Source of the DNA: Paracoccaceae bacterium
GTDB lineage: Bacteria; Pseudomonadota; Alphaproteobacteria; Rhodobacterales; Rhodobacteraceae
DNA length: 64,000 nt
NCBI GenBank assembly: GCA_030148745.1
Contig: JASBSV010000044.1
Span: 1-64,000 of the forward strand
Direction of reading: 5' to 3'
This document shows, one piece after another, positions 36,730 through 46,211 of the stretch. Positions within the stretch are counted from its first letter, which is position 1. The number at the start of each line of letters is the position of its first letter. The notes under the pieces are model-generated. The model saw only the letters and a program-made list of their open reading frames with translations, did not search any database and was not told the DNA's origin. Position numbers and translations under genes: made by a program.

Positions 36730-37478
36730 GCCGCGCTCCTGTGAAAGCTGTTATTTGCCATGCGGGCGGTGACAAGACCGGCCACCAGAAAGATCGCCGC
36801 CAGTGGCAGCAGCATCAGGTCAGCGCCGGGCCATTCAACGCCCAGCCCTTCGCCGGTCCAGAAGACGCCAAAGGCCGAAAGCATCACGCCAACGCCGAAT
36901 TTGAGGGTGTTTTCGGGCACCTGAGCAAGCGGTTTGTGAATGAAGGCGCCCACCAGAAGAACCAGTGCGCAGGCCGCCAGCGCGCCCAGCGATGCCTCCC
37001 ACAACAGCCCCTTGCCCGAGCCGACGGCGATCACGATAAAGGCGACCTCCAGCCCTTCGAGCAGCACCGCCTTGAAGGCCGCAATCCCCGCGATCCAGCG
37101 CAATGTCTGCGGCGCGCCGGTCTGCGCGCGAAGCTCGGAGGTTTCCTTGCCAAAGGCCTCGATCTCGTCATGAAGCGGCAAGACCCCGGCCGAGCGCAAG
37201 ACCGCCTTGCGCAGCCAGCCCATGCCAAAGAGCAACAAAAGAACGCCGACAAAAAGCTGCAGCGCGGTGATCGGGATCTGGTTCAAAACCGGGCCCAGAA
37301 GCAGAACGATCAGCGCCAGAACCCCAAGCGCGGCCACCGTGCCGGTGATCGCCGGGCGCCAGCCGCGCGTGGTGCCGACAGCAAGCACGATGGTAAAGGC
37401 CTCGACCACCTCGACGATAGAGGCCAGAAAGGCCGCGGTCACGGCGGGAAACATGACGGTCCAGAAATCGGCGGGCAT
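36726..37478 (-). CDS. COG4280-like membrane protein with EVVEA/LEGLEV repeats
   Basis: MPADFWTVMFPAVTAAFLASIVEVVEAFTIVLAVG...AFKAVLLEGLEVAFIVIAVG. Confidence 0.75.
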   Translation of the reverse strand: MPADFWTVMFPAVTAAFLASIVEVVEAFTIVLAVGTTRGWRPAITGTVAALGVLALIVLLLGPVLNQIPITALQLFVGVLLLLFGMGWLRKAVLRSAGVLPLHDEIEAFGKETSELRAQTGAPQTLRWIAGIAAFKAVLLEGLEVAFIVIAVGSGKGLLWEASLGALAACALVLLVGAFIHKPLAQVPENTLKFGVGVMLSAFGVFWTGEGLGVEWPGADLMLLPLAAIFLVAGLVTARMANNSFHRSAA

Positions 37479-37540
37479 GATTGCTCCCCTGATGTTATTG
37501 CATATGCGACTCAGATGTTGTGATTGATACACTATTGCGT

Positions 37541-37554
37541 GTTGTAAACACAAC
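37541..37554. promoter_or_regulatory. Operator-like inverted repeat GTTGT-AAAC-ACAAC
   Basis: Inverted repeat between divergent COG4280-like and rpiR-like genes; further TGTTGT copy nearby. Confidence 0.4.
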
Positions 37555-37569
37555 GTCTATGTTGCGCCA

Positions 37570-38433
37570 ATGGACAGCCTTTCGTTTTCCGAGCAGCTTT
37601 CAGGCGCCGGCGATGCCCTGACCCCGGCCGAGCGGCGGGTGATCGATTACCTTCTCAAGAACCGCGAGACGGCACTGGTGATCTCGGCCGCCGATATGGC
37701 GCGGGCGATCGGGACCAGCGATGCAACGGTGATCCGCACCGCCCGCAAACTGGGCTTTCCGGGGCTTGAGGCCCTGCGCCGCGCCCTTGCGGGCGATCTG
37801 CGGCGCGATCTGTCGTTGTCCGAGCGGGTGAGCAATGCCCTGCGCCAGTCCGGCGGAGGCGCTGCCGGCGCGCTGACCCAATCGATCGAGATCCTGCGCG
37901 CCACGCTCGACGCGCTGGAGCAGAGCGATCCGGCCGATCTTGAGGCCGCCGTCGCGATTCTTTGCGCGGCGCGGCGGGTTCATATCTTTGGCATTGGCCC
38001 TTCGGGTCATATTGCCGGCTATTTTGCCACGCAGCTTGCACGCCTTGGCTGCGATGCGCGCGCCTTGCGCCATACCGGGCTGCAATTTGCCGATGATCTG
38101 ATCGGGCTGGGGCCGGGGGATGCGGTTCTGGCCTTGGCCTATGACCGCCCCTATCCCGAGGTGACGGCGCTTTTCGATCATGCGCTGGCGCAAAAGCTGC
38201 CGGTTGTCCTGATGACATCGCCGGGGCCGGTCCTGCCCGATTACCGCGCCGATCTGGTGCTGCGGGTGGCGCGCGGGCGCTCGGACGGCTTTGGCCTTCA
38301 TGCCGGCACGCTGGCTCTGGTCGAGGCGATCGCGATGGCCTATGCCGCCCGGCAGCCCGATCAGGCGCGTGAAAACCTCAACCGGCTGAACGAATTGCGC
38401 CGGCGCCTCTCGGGCGAGGGGATGGGCCTTTAG
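37570..38433 (+). CDS. MurR/RpiR family transcriptional regulator (HTH + SIS)
   Basis: RRVIDYLLKNRETALVISAADMARAIGTSDATVIRTARKLGFPGLEALR; SIS domain VHIFGIGPSGHIAGYFATQL. Confidence 0.9.
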   Translation: MDSLSFSEQLSGAGDALTPAERRVIDYLLKNRETALVISAADMARAIGTSDATVIRTARKLGFPGLEALRRALAGDLRRDLSLSERVSNALRQSGGGAAGALTQSIEILRATLDALEQSDPADLEAAVAILCAARRVHIFGIGPSGHIAGYFATQLARLGCDARALRHTGLQFADDLIGLGPGDAVLALAYDRPYPEVTALFDHALAQKLPVVLMTSPGPVLPDYRADLVLRVARGRSDGFGLHAGTLALVEAIAMAYAARQPDQARENLNRLNELRRRLSGEGMGL

Positions 38434-38610
38434 CCGGCCTGTCAGATTACGAAAATGTAAGAATTTCGCAAAGCCGCGCACAGACCGGCGCGCCATATGC
38501 GATCTTGCCCTTATGACCCTTTGGAGGGGTTGAATTTGAAACGCAGGCGGAATGCTTTAAGAACGTCGGGGGCGGGCGTTTGGTAAGATGTGAAACGAGG
38601 GTAGGTTTGA

Positions 38611-39282
38611 ATGCGGATACTGGTTGCCGAAGACGATCCTGAAACGGGCGAATATATCCGCAAGGGGCTGACCGGTGAGGGGCATATCGTCGATCACGTC
38701 ACTGACGGGCGCGAGGCGCTGGCGCAGGCCACCTTGCAAAGCTACGATCTGTTCATCGTCGACCGGATGATGCCGGGCCTTGACGGGCTGTCGCTTCTCA
38801 GGGCGCTGCGGGCGGCCAAGATCGAGGCGCCGCTGATCTTTCTGACCGCATTGGGCAGCGTCAACGACAAGGTTTCGGGCCTAAGCTCGGGGGCGGATGA
38901 CTATATCGTCAAACCCTTCGCGCTGGCCGAGTTGTCGGCGCGGATCATGACCGTGGCCCGGCGTCCGACCCTCAAGCAAGAGGTGACCGAACTTTCGGTG
39001 GGGCCGATCCTGCTTAAGCTGCTGACCCGCGAGGTGACGCGCGAGGGGCAGCGGATCGACCTTCAGCCGCGCGAATTTCTGATGCTGAAGCATTTCATGG
39101 AACGCCCGGGCCGGGTTCAGACGAAAACCATGCTGCTCGAGGCGGTATGGGGCATTCACTTTGACCCCAAGACCAGTGTGGTGGAAACCCATATCAGCCG
39201 GCTGCGCGCCAAGATCGACAAGCCCTTTGACAGGCAATGCCTGCAGACGCTGCATGGCGTCGGTTACGTGTTTCAGGCATGA
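38611..39282 (+). CDS. OmpR/PhoB-family response regulator
   Basis: MRILVAEDDPETGEYIRKGL...VDRMMPGLDG...ADDYIVKPFA; winged-helix C-term VETHISRLRAKID. Confidence 0.92.
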   Translation: MRILVAEDDPETGEYIRKGLTGEGHIVDHVTDGREALAQATLQSYDLFIVDRMMPGLDGLSLLRALRAAKIEAPLIFLTALGSVNDKVSGLSSGADDYIVKPFALAELSARIMTVARRPTLKQEVTELSVGPILLKLLTREVTREGQRIDLQPREFLMLKHFMERPGRVQTKTMLLEAVWGIHFDPKTSVVETHISRLRAKIDKPFDRQCLQTLHGVGYVFQA

Positions 39283-40703
39283 AGGCGGCTCCAGCGGCCT
39301 TGCTGGCAAGGTTTTTCAGCCGCCTGCGGGGCCTGTCCTATTCGATGCGCTTTGCGCTGATCCTGTCTGCGGTGTTTTCGGTGGCATCGATAACGGCCGC
39401 CGGTGTTTCTTATACGATCCTGTCGGACGAGCTGCGCACAAGGTTGTTTGAAGATGCCAAGCTGACGGCGGTCAGTCTGGCAAACATCCTTCAAACCAGC
39501 GGGCCGGTCGATCTGGAAGACCAGCTGCGCGTCCAGGCGGCGCGTGACCATGACACCTCGACCCTGACCTATTTCGTGGCACCGGGCCGCCCCGGCGTGG
39601 GAACGATGAAAATTGCGGCCCCTTTCGAAGGGCCCCGGCGCCTGATTGCCGGGCGCGATTTCACCGTGGCAAAAGGGCTGACCGGCAAGATCGAGGAGGT
39701 TTACTATGCCTATGGGATCAGACAGCCGGCTGGCTGGGTCATTGCCGCGCGCGACAGCCAGTGGGTCACCGACAGTCAGGAGGTTCTGGTGCAATCGGTG
39801 GCATGGGGTCTTGTGGTTGCGCTGTTGGCCTCGATCATCGTGGCGGTCACGCTGGCGCGGCGCAATGCAACGCGGATCGACCGGCTGAACGATGTGCTTC
39901 AGGCCGCCTCCGAAGGTGATCTGGCCAAGCGTTATGAGGCGCCGACACAGGCGCAGGACGACATCTCGCAGGTGGCGCGCGGGGTCAATCAGATGCTCGA
40001 GCGGCTGGAGGCGAGCGTCGAGAGGCTTACGCAGGTTTCGGCCGATATTGCTCATGATCTGCGCGCGCCGCTGACAAGGCTGCGCATCCGGCTGGAGCCA
40101 CATGCAGGCCGGACCGATCTGCCCGAGGATGCCCGGCGCGATATCGGTCAGGCGATCGAGGCCATCGAAGGTATCGCCTCGACCTTTGATGCGATCCTCA
40201 AACTTGCCCAGCTTGAGGGCGGCGCGGCCCCGATCAGCCTGCAGCGGGTTGACCTGGTCGATATCGCCACCTCTATCCACGAGATGCTGGCGCCGGTGGC
40301 AGACGATCTGGGCCACCAGCTTGACCTGTCGGTGCCGGGTGGCGCGCTGGTCGTCTTGGGCGATCAGGAGCTTTTGACCCAGGCTTTGGTCAATCTGGTC
40401 GATAATGCCTTTCGGCACTGCCCAGCCCCGACAAAAGTGACAATCGCGGTCGCCCGCTCGGGCGACGATGCGGTGATTTCGGTCTGCGACAGCGGCCCCG
40501 GCATCCCGGTGGGCGAGCGTGAAAAGGTCACCCGGCGGTTTTACCGGATGGATGCCAGCCGCAACCGGCAGGGAACCGGGCTGGGCCTTAGTCTGGTGGC
40601 GGCGATTGCGCGGCTGCATGGCGCGCAGCTTGAGCTTTCGGATAATGCGCCGGGGCTTTGCGCCGAAATACATCTGCCGCTGGCCCCGGCCGATCCGGCC
40701 TGA
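39279..40703 (+). CDS. HAMP-domain sensor histidine kinase
   Basis: Overlaps response regulator (ATGA); HAMP, H-box SADIAHDLRAPLTRLRIRLE, ATPase boxes GTGLGLSLVAAI. Confidence 0.92.
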   Translation: MKAAPAALLARFFSRLRGLSYSMRFALILSAVFSVASITAAGVSYTILSDELRTRLFEDAKLTAVSLANILQTSGPVDLEDQLRVQAARDHDTSTLTYFVAPGRPGVGTMKIAAPFEGPRRLIAGRDFTVAKGLTGKIEEVYYAYGIRQPAGWVIAARDSQWVTDSQEVLVQSVAWGLVVALLASIIVAVTLARRNATRIDRLNDVLQAASEGDLAKRYEAPTQAQDDISQVARGVNQMLERLEASVERLTQVSADIAHDLRAPLTRLRIRLEPHAGRTDLPEDARRDIGQAIEAIEGIASTFDAILKLAQLEGGAAPISLQRVDLVDIATSIHEMLAPVADDLGHQLDLSVPGGALVVLGDQELLTQALVNLVDNAFRHCPAPTKVTIAVARSGDDAVISVCDSGPGIPVGEREKVTRRFYRMDASRNRQGTGLGLSLVAAIARLHGAQLELSDNAPGLCAEIHLPLAPADPA

Positions 40704-40727
40704 GATCGCGCGCCTCGCCGCCGCCCG

Positions 40728-41141
40728 CTAAAGTTCCAGCGCGTCCAGAACCGGGCAGTCAGGCACATCGCGGCCCGAACACTTCGAGGCGGTCTCGGCC
40801 AGCACCGCCTCGATCCGTTGCAGATCGGCGATCTTGGCACGCACATCCCTCAGGTGGTTTTCGGTGCGCGCCTGAACCTCGGCGCAGGTCTGGGTGCCGC
40901 CGTCGATCAGGGTCAGAAAACCGCGCACCTCTTCAAGGTTGAAGCCCAGCTCGCGCATCCGCATCACAAAGCGCAGCCGCGCGACATGGCTGGCGTCATA
41001 GACCCGGAAGCCGGCACTGGTGCGCGGCGGATCGGGCATCACGCCGATGGTTTCGTAATAGCGTATTGTTTCGAGGTTACAGCCCGTGGCCCGCGCCAGA
41101 GCGGCGCGCATCATCGGTTTTTGCGGCTTGATTTCGCCCAT
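40728..41141 (-). CDS. merR: Mercury-responsive MerR regulator
   Basis: MerR HTH, Cys residues TCAEV...KCSGRDVPDCPVLDAL, divergent from merT. Confidence 0.92.
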   Translation of the reverse strand: MGEIKPQKPMMRAALARATGCNLETIRYYETIGVMPDPPRTSAGFRVYDASHVARLRFVMRMRELGFNLEEVRGFLTLIDGGTQTCAEVQARTENHLRDVRAKIADLQRIEAVLAETASKCSGRDVPDCPVLDALEL

Positions 41142-41155
41142 TCCGGATATACCCC

Positions 41156-41186
41156 TTGCGCCTGTAGTTAGTACAGACCCTATACA
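41156..41186 (+). promoter_or_regulatory. MerR-type promoter/operator with 19-bp spacer
   Basis: TTGCGC - CTGTAGTTAGTACAGACCC (19 bp, with dyad CTGTA-GTTAG-TACAG) - TATACA. Confidence 0.85.
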
Positions 41187-41223
41187 GACCGGGAATCAGT
41201 TGCAAGCAGGAGGCCAGACAACG

Positions 41224-41622
41224 ATGAGCATAGTTGACGATACCCAAGCCCAGACCGGGCGCCAGTCCGGCGATACTGGCGGGCGGGTTGCCACGGTGGG
41301 CAGCCTTTTTGGCGCTTTGGCGATGACCTCCTGCTGTATTCTGCCGCTGGTTCTGGTCAGTTTCGGGGTTGGCGGTGTGTGGATCGCGCAGCTGACCGCG
41401 CTTTATGCCTATAAGTGGTACACGTTCAGCATTGCCGCGGCCTTCATCGGCTATGGGTTCTGGAAAGTGCATAAATCTCAGGCGGGCGAATGCAGCGACG
41501 GCGCTGCCTGCGCGCGCCCGGTCAACCGGCGGGTGATGAAAGCGGCGCTTTGGCTGGCCACCGCCGTCACCCTGATCGCGATCATCTTTCCCTATATCAC
41601 GCCCTACATCCTGAGCTTCTGA
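41224..41622 (+). CDS. merT: Mercuric ion transporter MerT
   Basis: MTSCCILPLVLVSFGVGGVWIAQLTALYAYKWY. Confidence 0.93.
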   Translation: MSIVDDTQAQTGRQSGDTGGRVATVGSLFGALAMTSCCILPLVLVSFGVGGVWIAQLTALYAYKWYTFSIAAAFIGYGFWKVHKSQAGECSDGAACARPVNRRVMKAALWLATAVTLIAIIFPYITPYILSF

Positions 41623-41638
41623 AGAAAGGAAGAACCAT

Positions 41639-41953
41639 ATGAAAGTCTTTACCGCAGCCGTTGTTGCCGCGCTTATGACCGCCGGGGCGGCCTCTGCCGC
41701 AGAGCGTCAGGCCAAGATCGAGGTCAGCGGCCTGACCTGCCCGTCGTGCCCCTATATCGCCGCCGAGGCGGTGAAATCGGTCGAAAGCGTCAAGATCGTG
41801 ACCGGCGATTATGACGAGGCAGCGCAGACAATTGTTTTCGACGTCACCTATGACGATGCCGTCACAACGCCCGAGACGATTGCCGAGGCATCGATGGATT
41901 ATGGCTATCCGGGCCGGGTTCTGCCCTCTGCGGCTTCGGCGTCGGGCTCGTGA
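41639..41953 (+). CDS. merP: Periplasmic mercury-binding protein MerP (HMA domain)
   Basis: Signal peptide; GLTCPSCPYIAAEAVKSVESV. Confidence 0.9.
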   Translation: MKVFTAAVVAALMTAGAASAAERQAKIEVSGLTCPSCPYIAAEAVKSVESVKIVTGDYDEAAQTIVFDVTYDDAVTTPETIAEASMDYGYPGRVLPSAASASGS

Positions 41954-42000
41954 TGCCGATCCCGCAAGGAAACTGAAAGATCCGGTAAGGACGTTTAAAA

Positions 42001-42384
42001 ATGAATGAGAAAACTCAACTGCGGCGCGGCCTGATAGGCAGCGTTCTGGCGGCGATTTGCTGTTTTACCCCGCTTTTGGTGGTCGTGGTCACGGGCGCGG
42101 GGTTGTCGGCGATTGTCGGCTGGCTGGATTACGCGCTGTTTCCGCTGCTTTTTGCCTCGCTCGGGCTGGTGGCCCATGCGCTCTGGCTGATGTCGCAAAA
42201 GCGCGGCCCGTCGCCCAAGGGGATCATTACGCTTTTGGTGCTGGCGCTGTCGGTCCTGCTGATCTGGCTCGAGTTTCGCTTTGCTCTGCGCATATCGGTC
42301 GCGGCGGCGCTGGCGGTGGCGCTTTATGGCTATTGGCTGCGGCGCGGGGCTGCGGCGCAGCCGGGGCCATCCGATACCTTTTGA
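42001..42384 (+). CDS. merF: Mercury transporter MerF
   Basis: AAICCFTPLLVVVVTGAGLSAIVGWLDYALFPLL. Confidence 0.9.
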   Translation: MNEKTQLRRGLIGSVLAAICCFTPLLVVVVTGAGLSAIVGWLDYALFPLLFASLGLVAHALWLMSQKRGPSPKGIITLLVLALSVLLIWLEFRFALRISVAAALAVALYGYWLRRGAAAQPGPSDTF

Positions 42385-42409
42385 ACATCCCAAACAGAAA
42401 GATCCGACG

Positions 42410-43834
42410 ATGAATGACCAATCGAAAATGCCGCAACATACCGCCTTTGACCTGATCGTTCTGGGGGCCGGCTCGGCCGGGTTTTCGGCGGCGATCACGG
42501 CGGCCGAAGCGGGGCATCGGGTGGCGCTGGTGGGCCATGGCACCATCGGCGGCACTTGTGTCAATGTCGGCTGTGTGCCGTCGAAATTCATGATCCGCGC
42601 CGGTGAGACCCAGCACAGCGCGGCGGCGGCCAGCCGCTTTGCTGGTATCACCGCCGAGGCGCATGTGACCGACTGGGCGGCGCTGGTTCAGGCCAAGCGC
42701 GATCTGGTCAGCGGCATGCGGCAAAAGAAATACGCCGATTTGCTGCCTGAATATCAGAACGTCACCTATATCGAAGGCTTTGCAAGGTTTGACGGCGATG
42801 CCATCGTGGTGGATAAGACGCGGCTGACGGCGCCTAAGGTCCTGATCGCCACCGGCGGGCGTCCGTCGGTCCCGCCGATTGCCGGGATCGAAACGGTCGA
42901 GACGCTGGACAGCACGTCCCTGCTGGAGCTTGAAGAGCTTCCGGCAAGCCTGACGGTTCTGGGCGGGGGCTATATCGGCGCTGAGCTGGCGCAGATGATG
43001 GCGCGCATGGGGGTGAAGGTGACGGTGATCTGCCGCTCGCACCTTTTGCCCGGGGCCGAGCCGGAGGTGTCGCAGGCACTGACCGAGGCTTTTGTCGCCG
43101 AAGGCATCACGCTTGAATGCGGCATCACCTATGACGCCTGCCGCCAGGACGCCGCGGGCGTGACGGTCTGTGTTAAGCGCGATGGCAAGCCGTTTGAAAT
43201 CACGTCCGAAAAGCTGGTGGTTGCGACGGGGCGGGTGGCCAATACCGAAGGCATGGGGCTGGCCGAGGCGGGCATCAATCTGGACCGGCGCGGCGCGATC
43301 ATCGTGGGCGACGATATGCAAAGCACCAGACCGGGGGTTTACGGCGCGGGCGATGTGACCAACCGCGATCAGTTCGTCTATATGGCGGCCTATGGCGCCA
43401 AGGTGGCGGTCAATAACGCCCTGGGGCTGGAGCCGATGCGCTATGACAACAGCGCCATGCCCTGGGTGGTGTTTTCCGACCCGCAGGTTGCCGGCGTCGG
43501 GCTGAGCGAGGCGCAGGCGCGCGCAGCCGGCCATGAGGTCAAAACCTCGGTTCTGGGGCTGGACAATGTGCCGCGTGCGCTGGCGGCGCTGGATACGCGC
43601 GGCCTGATCAAACTGGTGGCGGACGCCAAGACCGATCGCCTTTTGGGCGGGCAGATCATTGCGCCCGAAGGTTCGGACACGGTCCAGACACTGGCAATGG
43701 CGCTGAAGTTCGGCATGACCACCAAGGCGCTGGGCGAGATGATCTTTCCCTATCTGACAACGGTTGAGGGGCTGAAACTGGCCGCGCAGACCTTTGACAA
43801 GGATGTCGCCAAGCTGAGCTGCTGCGCAGGATAG
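42410..43834 (+). CDS. merA: Mercury(II) reductase
   Basis: GGTCVNVGCVPSK, C-terminal vicinal cysteines LSCCAG; no N-terminal HMA domain. Confidence 0.95.
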   Translation: MNDQSKMPQHTAFDLIVLGAGSAGFSAAITAAEAGHRVALVGHGTIGGTCVNVGCVPSKFMIRAGETQHSAAAASRFAGITAEAHVTDWAALVQAKRDLVSGMRQKKYADLLPEYQNVTYIEGFARFDGDAIVVDKTRLTAPKVLIATGGRPSVPPIAGIETVETLDSTSLLELEELPASLTVLGGGYIGAELAQMMARMGVKVTVICRSHLLPGAEPEVSQALTEAFVAEGITLECGITYDACRQDAAGVTVCVKRDGKPFEITSEKLVVATGRVANTEGMGLAEAGINLDRRGAIIVGDDMQSTRPGVYGAGDVTNRDQFVYMAAYGAKVAVNNALGLEPMRYDNSAMPWVVFSDPQVAGVGLSEAQARAAGHEVKTSVLGLDNVPRALAALDTRGLIKLVADAKTDRLLGGQIIAPEGSDTVQTLAMALKFGMTTKALGEMIFPYLTTVEGLKLAAQTFDKDVAKLSCCAG

Positions 43835-43915
43835 GGGAAGGACGCCGGGCAGGAGAATCATCTGGTTCAGGGCCTGTGCGATTCCCGCGAATATCGGCGA
43901 TGCCCCGCGTATGAG

Positions 43916-43980
43916 GCCCGGCTTGCAGCAGCGTTCGCAATGCAAGCCGGGCTGGCCGGGCCGTTTTCCCATTTTTTCCC
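43916..43980 (+). terminator. Terminator of mer operon
   Basis: GCCCGGCTTGCA / TGCAAGCCGGGC 12-bp stem, 13-nt loop, followed by T-tracts. Confidence 0.75.
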
Positions 43981-44171
43981 GCCTGAAATATGTGCAATGG
44001 GCCGCCGTATAAAATCTGATGGTGCCGGCGCGCCACAGGCATGCGGAATTTCGCACAGTTTTTGAATGGCCTGAACTCCGGGCTTTCATTGAAACAGCAA
44101 ATGTGTAACAAAGAGTTTTGAAGGGTGTCTGAGGGCACTCCCTCACAGATTAAGTATTTGGAGTGGATCCT

Positions 44172-44393
44172 ATGAAAAAAACTTTGACCGTTCTTGCAGC
44201 TGGCGCCATCGTCGCTACTGCTGTTGCCCCTGCTTTCGCAGGTGGCCGTGCCGCACCGATCGTTGAAGAAGCACCCGTTGTGGTTGTTGAAGACAACCCC
44301 GGAAGCTCGCTGAACCCGGGCACTGCCGGTCTCCTGCTTCTGCTCCTTCTGGGCGCAGGCATCGCAGCATCGGGAAGCTCGAGCAGCACCTGA
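44172..44393 (+). CDS. Small secreted/anchored protein (signal peptide plus Leu-rich hydrophobic C-term)
   Basis: MKKTLTVLAAGAIVATAVAPAFAGGRAAPIVEEAPVVVVEDNPGSSLNPGTAGLLLLLLLGAGIAASGSSSST; good RBS and terminator. Confidence 0.7.
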   Translation: MKKTLTVLAAGAIVATAVAPAFAGGRAAPIVEEAPVVVVEDNPGSSLNPGTAGLLLLLLLGAGIAASGSSSST

Positions 44394-44433
44394 TCAGAAT
44401 TTTCGCAGCGGCCTTGTGCCGCGCGACAGGAAG

Positions 44434-44462
44434 ACGGCAGGCAATTTCGCCTGCCGTTTTTC
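44434..44462 (+). terminator. Rho-independent terminator
   Basis: ACGGCAGGC-aatttc-GCCTGCCGT-TTTT. Confidence 0.9.
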
Positions 44463-44481
44463 GTTTGGGGGCGGCTCGCTG

Positions 44482-45225
44482 TTACTGGGTGCCCGCAATC
44501 CATGAATTGGTGAAATTCTTTGCCGCGCCGACGGCCGGTCTTAGCGGCATTCCTTTGGCCAGATAACAGGCGATCGCGGTGGCGAGGGTGCATCCTGTCC
44601 CGCGCTTGCCGGCGTTTTGGCGCGGGGCGCTGAAATTTGCCATGCCGCGGGGTTCATAAAGCGTGTCGGTTGCCTGCGCGCCGCTGTCATGGCCGCCTTT
44701 GACAAGAACCGCGCCCGCGCCCATCGCCAAAAGCGCGGCGGCGCGGGCGGCTCTATCGGCGCGGCTGGCGTCCCGGCTCTCCGGCGCCTGCGTCAGCGCG
44801 GCAAGTTCGGGCAGGTTTGGCGTTACCACGGCGGTCATTGGCAAAAGCTGCGCCAGAAGGGCGCGCTGACCTTCGGCATCCAGCAGCGCCCGTCCTGACG
44901 AGCTATGCGTGACCGGATCAAGAACCACGGGGCAGGGCGGATGGCGGGCCAGAGAGGCACAGACGGCGCCCACGATACCCGCATTCGCCAGCATCCCGAT
45001 CTTGACCGCTGCAACCGGACCGGAGCGCAAGCCTGCGGTGATCTGGGCACTGACCGAGGCTGGCGGCAGGATGGTGATATCCAGAACCTCGCTGTCGGTC
45101 TGAGCAGTAACGGCGGTGATTGCCACACAGCTGTCGATGCCCAGTTCCTGCGCCACGCTTTGATCGCGAAAGAGACCCGCGCCGCCGCTGCTGTCGGTTC
45201 CGGCGATCAGCAAAATGCGTGTCAC
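44482..45225 (-). CDS. thiD: Hydroxymethylpyrimidine kinase / phosphomethylpyrimidine kinase
   Basis: ILLIAGTDSSGGAGLFRDQ...DPVTHSSSGRALLD; GTG start. Confidence 0.92.
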   Translation of the reverse strand: MTRILLIAGTDSSGGAGLFRDQSVAQELGIDSCVAITAVTAQTDSEVLDITILPPASVSAQITAGLRSGPVAAVKIGMLANAGIVGAVCASLARHPPCPVVLDPVTHSSSGRALLDAEGQRALLAQLLPMTAVVTPNLPELAALTQAPESRDASRADRAARAAALLAMGAGAVLVKGGHDSGAQATDTLYEPRGMANFSAPRQNAGKRGTGCTLATAIACYLAKGMPLRPAVGAAKNFTNSWIAGTQ

Positions 45226-46211
45226 ACCGCCACCTCGGCCATCAGGGCGATATCGCGGATACCCCGGCGCAACAGATCCTCGCCCGCCCGCCATGCGCGC
45301 AGCCCGGTCTTGCAGCACAGAACGATGCGTCCCCGCTGCGGCGGGCCAAGGCGGGCAAGCCCCTGTGGCGTAATGCGCCGCGCTTCGGGCGCCAGAAGCC
45401 GGGGCGCTTCACCGGCGCCGCGCAGATCCAGAAGCTGATCCTCCGGGTCAAGCTGCGATGGCGCGATAAAAGGCATCGGCGCCGCGGGTTCGGGCGCGTT
45501 TTGAAAGGAAAAGCCGCCGAACTGAAACTGGCCCATATCGACCCGGACCAGACGGCCAAGGGGGCTGGGCTTAAGGCCTAGAATATGGGCCATCGCAAGC
45601 TGCGCCTGAAGCGCGCCCAGAACGCCAGTGATCGGCCCCATGATGCCCGCCGTCTCGCAGGTGGCGGCCATGGCGGGCGGGGTGGGAAAAACCGCGCGCA
45701 GGCTTGGCGCGGGGCCGCAAAACCCGCCCGCATAGCCGGTCAGGCCAAGCGCCGAGGCGCTGATCAGCGCCCTGCCTTGCGCCTTGCAGAAATCCGACAG
45801 GATGTAGGAGACCGCGAAACTGTCGGCGGCATCGATGATCACCTGCGCCCCGGCGGCCAGCCGCGACACATTGGCCGGCGTCAGCCTCTCGCAAAACGCA
45901 TCGATCGTAACGCCCGGGTTTACCCGCTGCAGCCGGGCCCGGGCCGCATCCGCCTTGCGCGCGCCGATGTCATCGCCTGAAAACAGGCTCTGGCGGTGCA
46001 GATTGCTGAGCGAGACAGCATCGGGATCGACGATGCCGAGACGGCCAACTCCACCCGCCGCCAGATATTGCAGCGCCGGGCAGCCCAGCCCGCCGGCGCC
46101 AACCACCAGAACCTGCGCCGCCGCCAGCCTGTTCTGACCCGCTTCACCCACCGGCGGCAAACAGATTTGCCGCGCAAAACGCTCTGATATCAGCGGGTCG
46201 CCCTGATCCAT
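45222..46211 (-). CDS. thiF: ThiF/MoeB-type adenylyltransferase with C-terminal rhodanese-like region
   Basis: RFARQICLPPVGEAGQNRLAAAQVLVVGAGGLGCPALQYLAAGGVG; C-term IVLCCKTGLRAWRAGEDLLRRGI. Confidence 0.88.
   Translation of the reverse strand: MDQGDPLISERFARQICLPPVGEAGQNRLAAAQVLVVGAGGLGCPALQYLAAGGVGRLGIVDPDAVSLSNLHRQSLFSGDDIGARKADAARARLQRVNPGVTIDAFCERLTPANVSRLAAGAQVIIDAADSFAVSYILSDFCKAQGRALISASALGLTGYAGGFCGPAPSLRAVFPTPPAMAATCETAGIMGPITGVLGALQAQLAMAHILGLKPSPLGRLVRVDMGQFQFGGFSFQNAPEPAAPMPFIAPSQLDPEDQLLDLRGAGEAPRLLAPEARRITPQGLARLGPPQRGRIVLCCKTGLRAWRAGEDLLRRGIRDIALMAEVAV

Noticed and set aside
39273-40673. 466-aa minus-strand ORF
   Set aside because: Shadow of the histidine kinase gene.
42227-44146. 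639-aa minus-strand ORF
   Set aside because: Antisense shadow of merA/merF; no family motifs.
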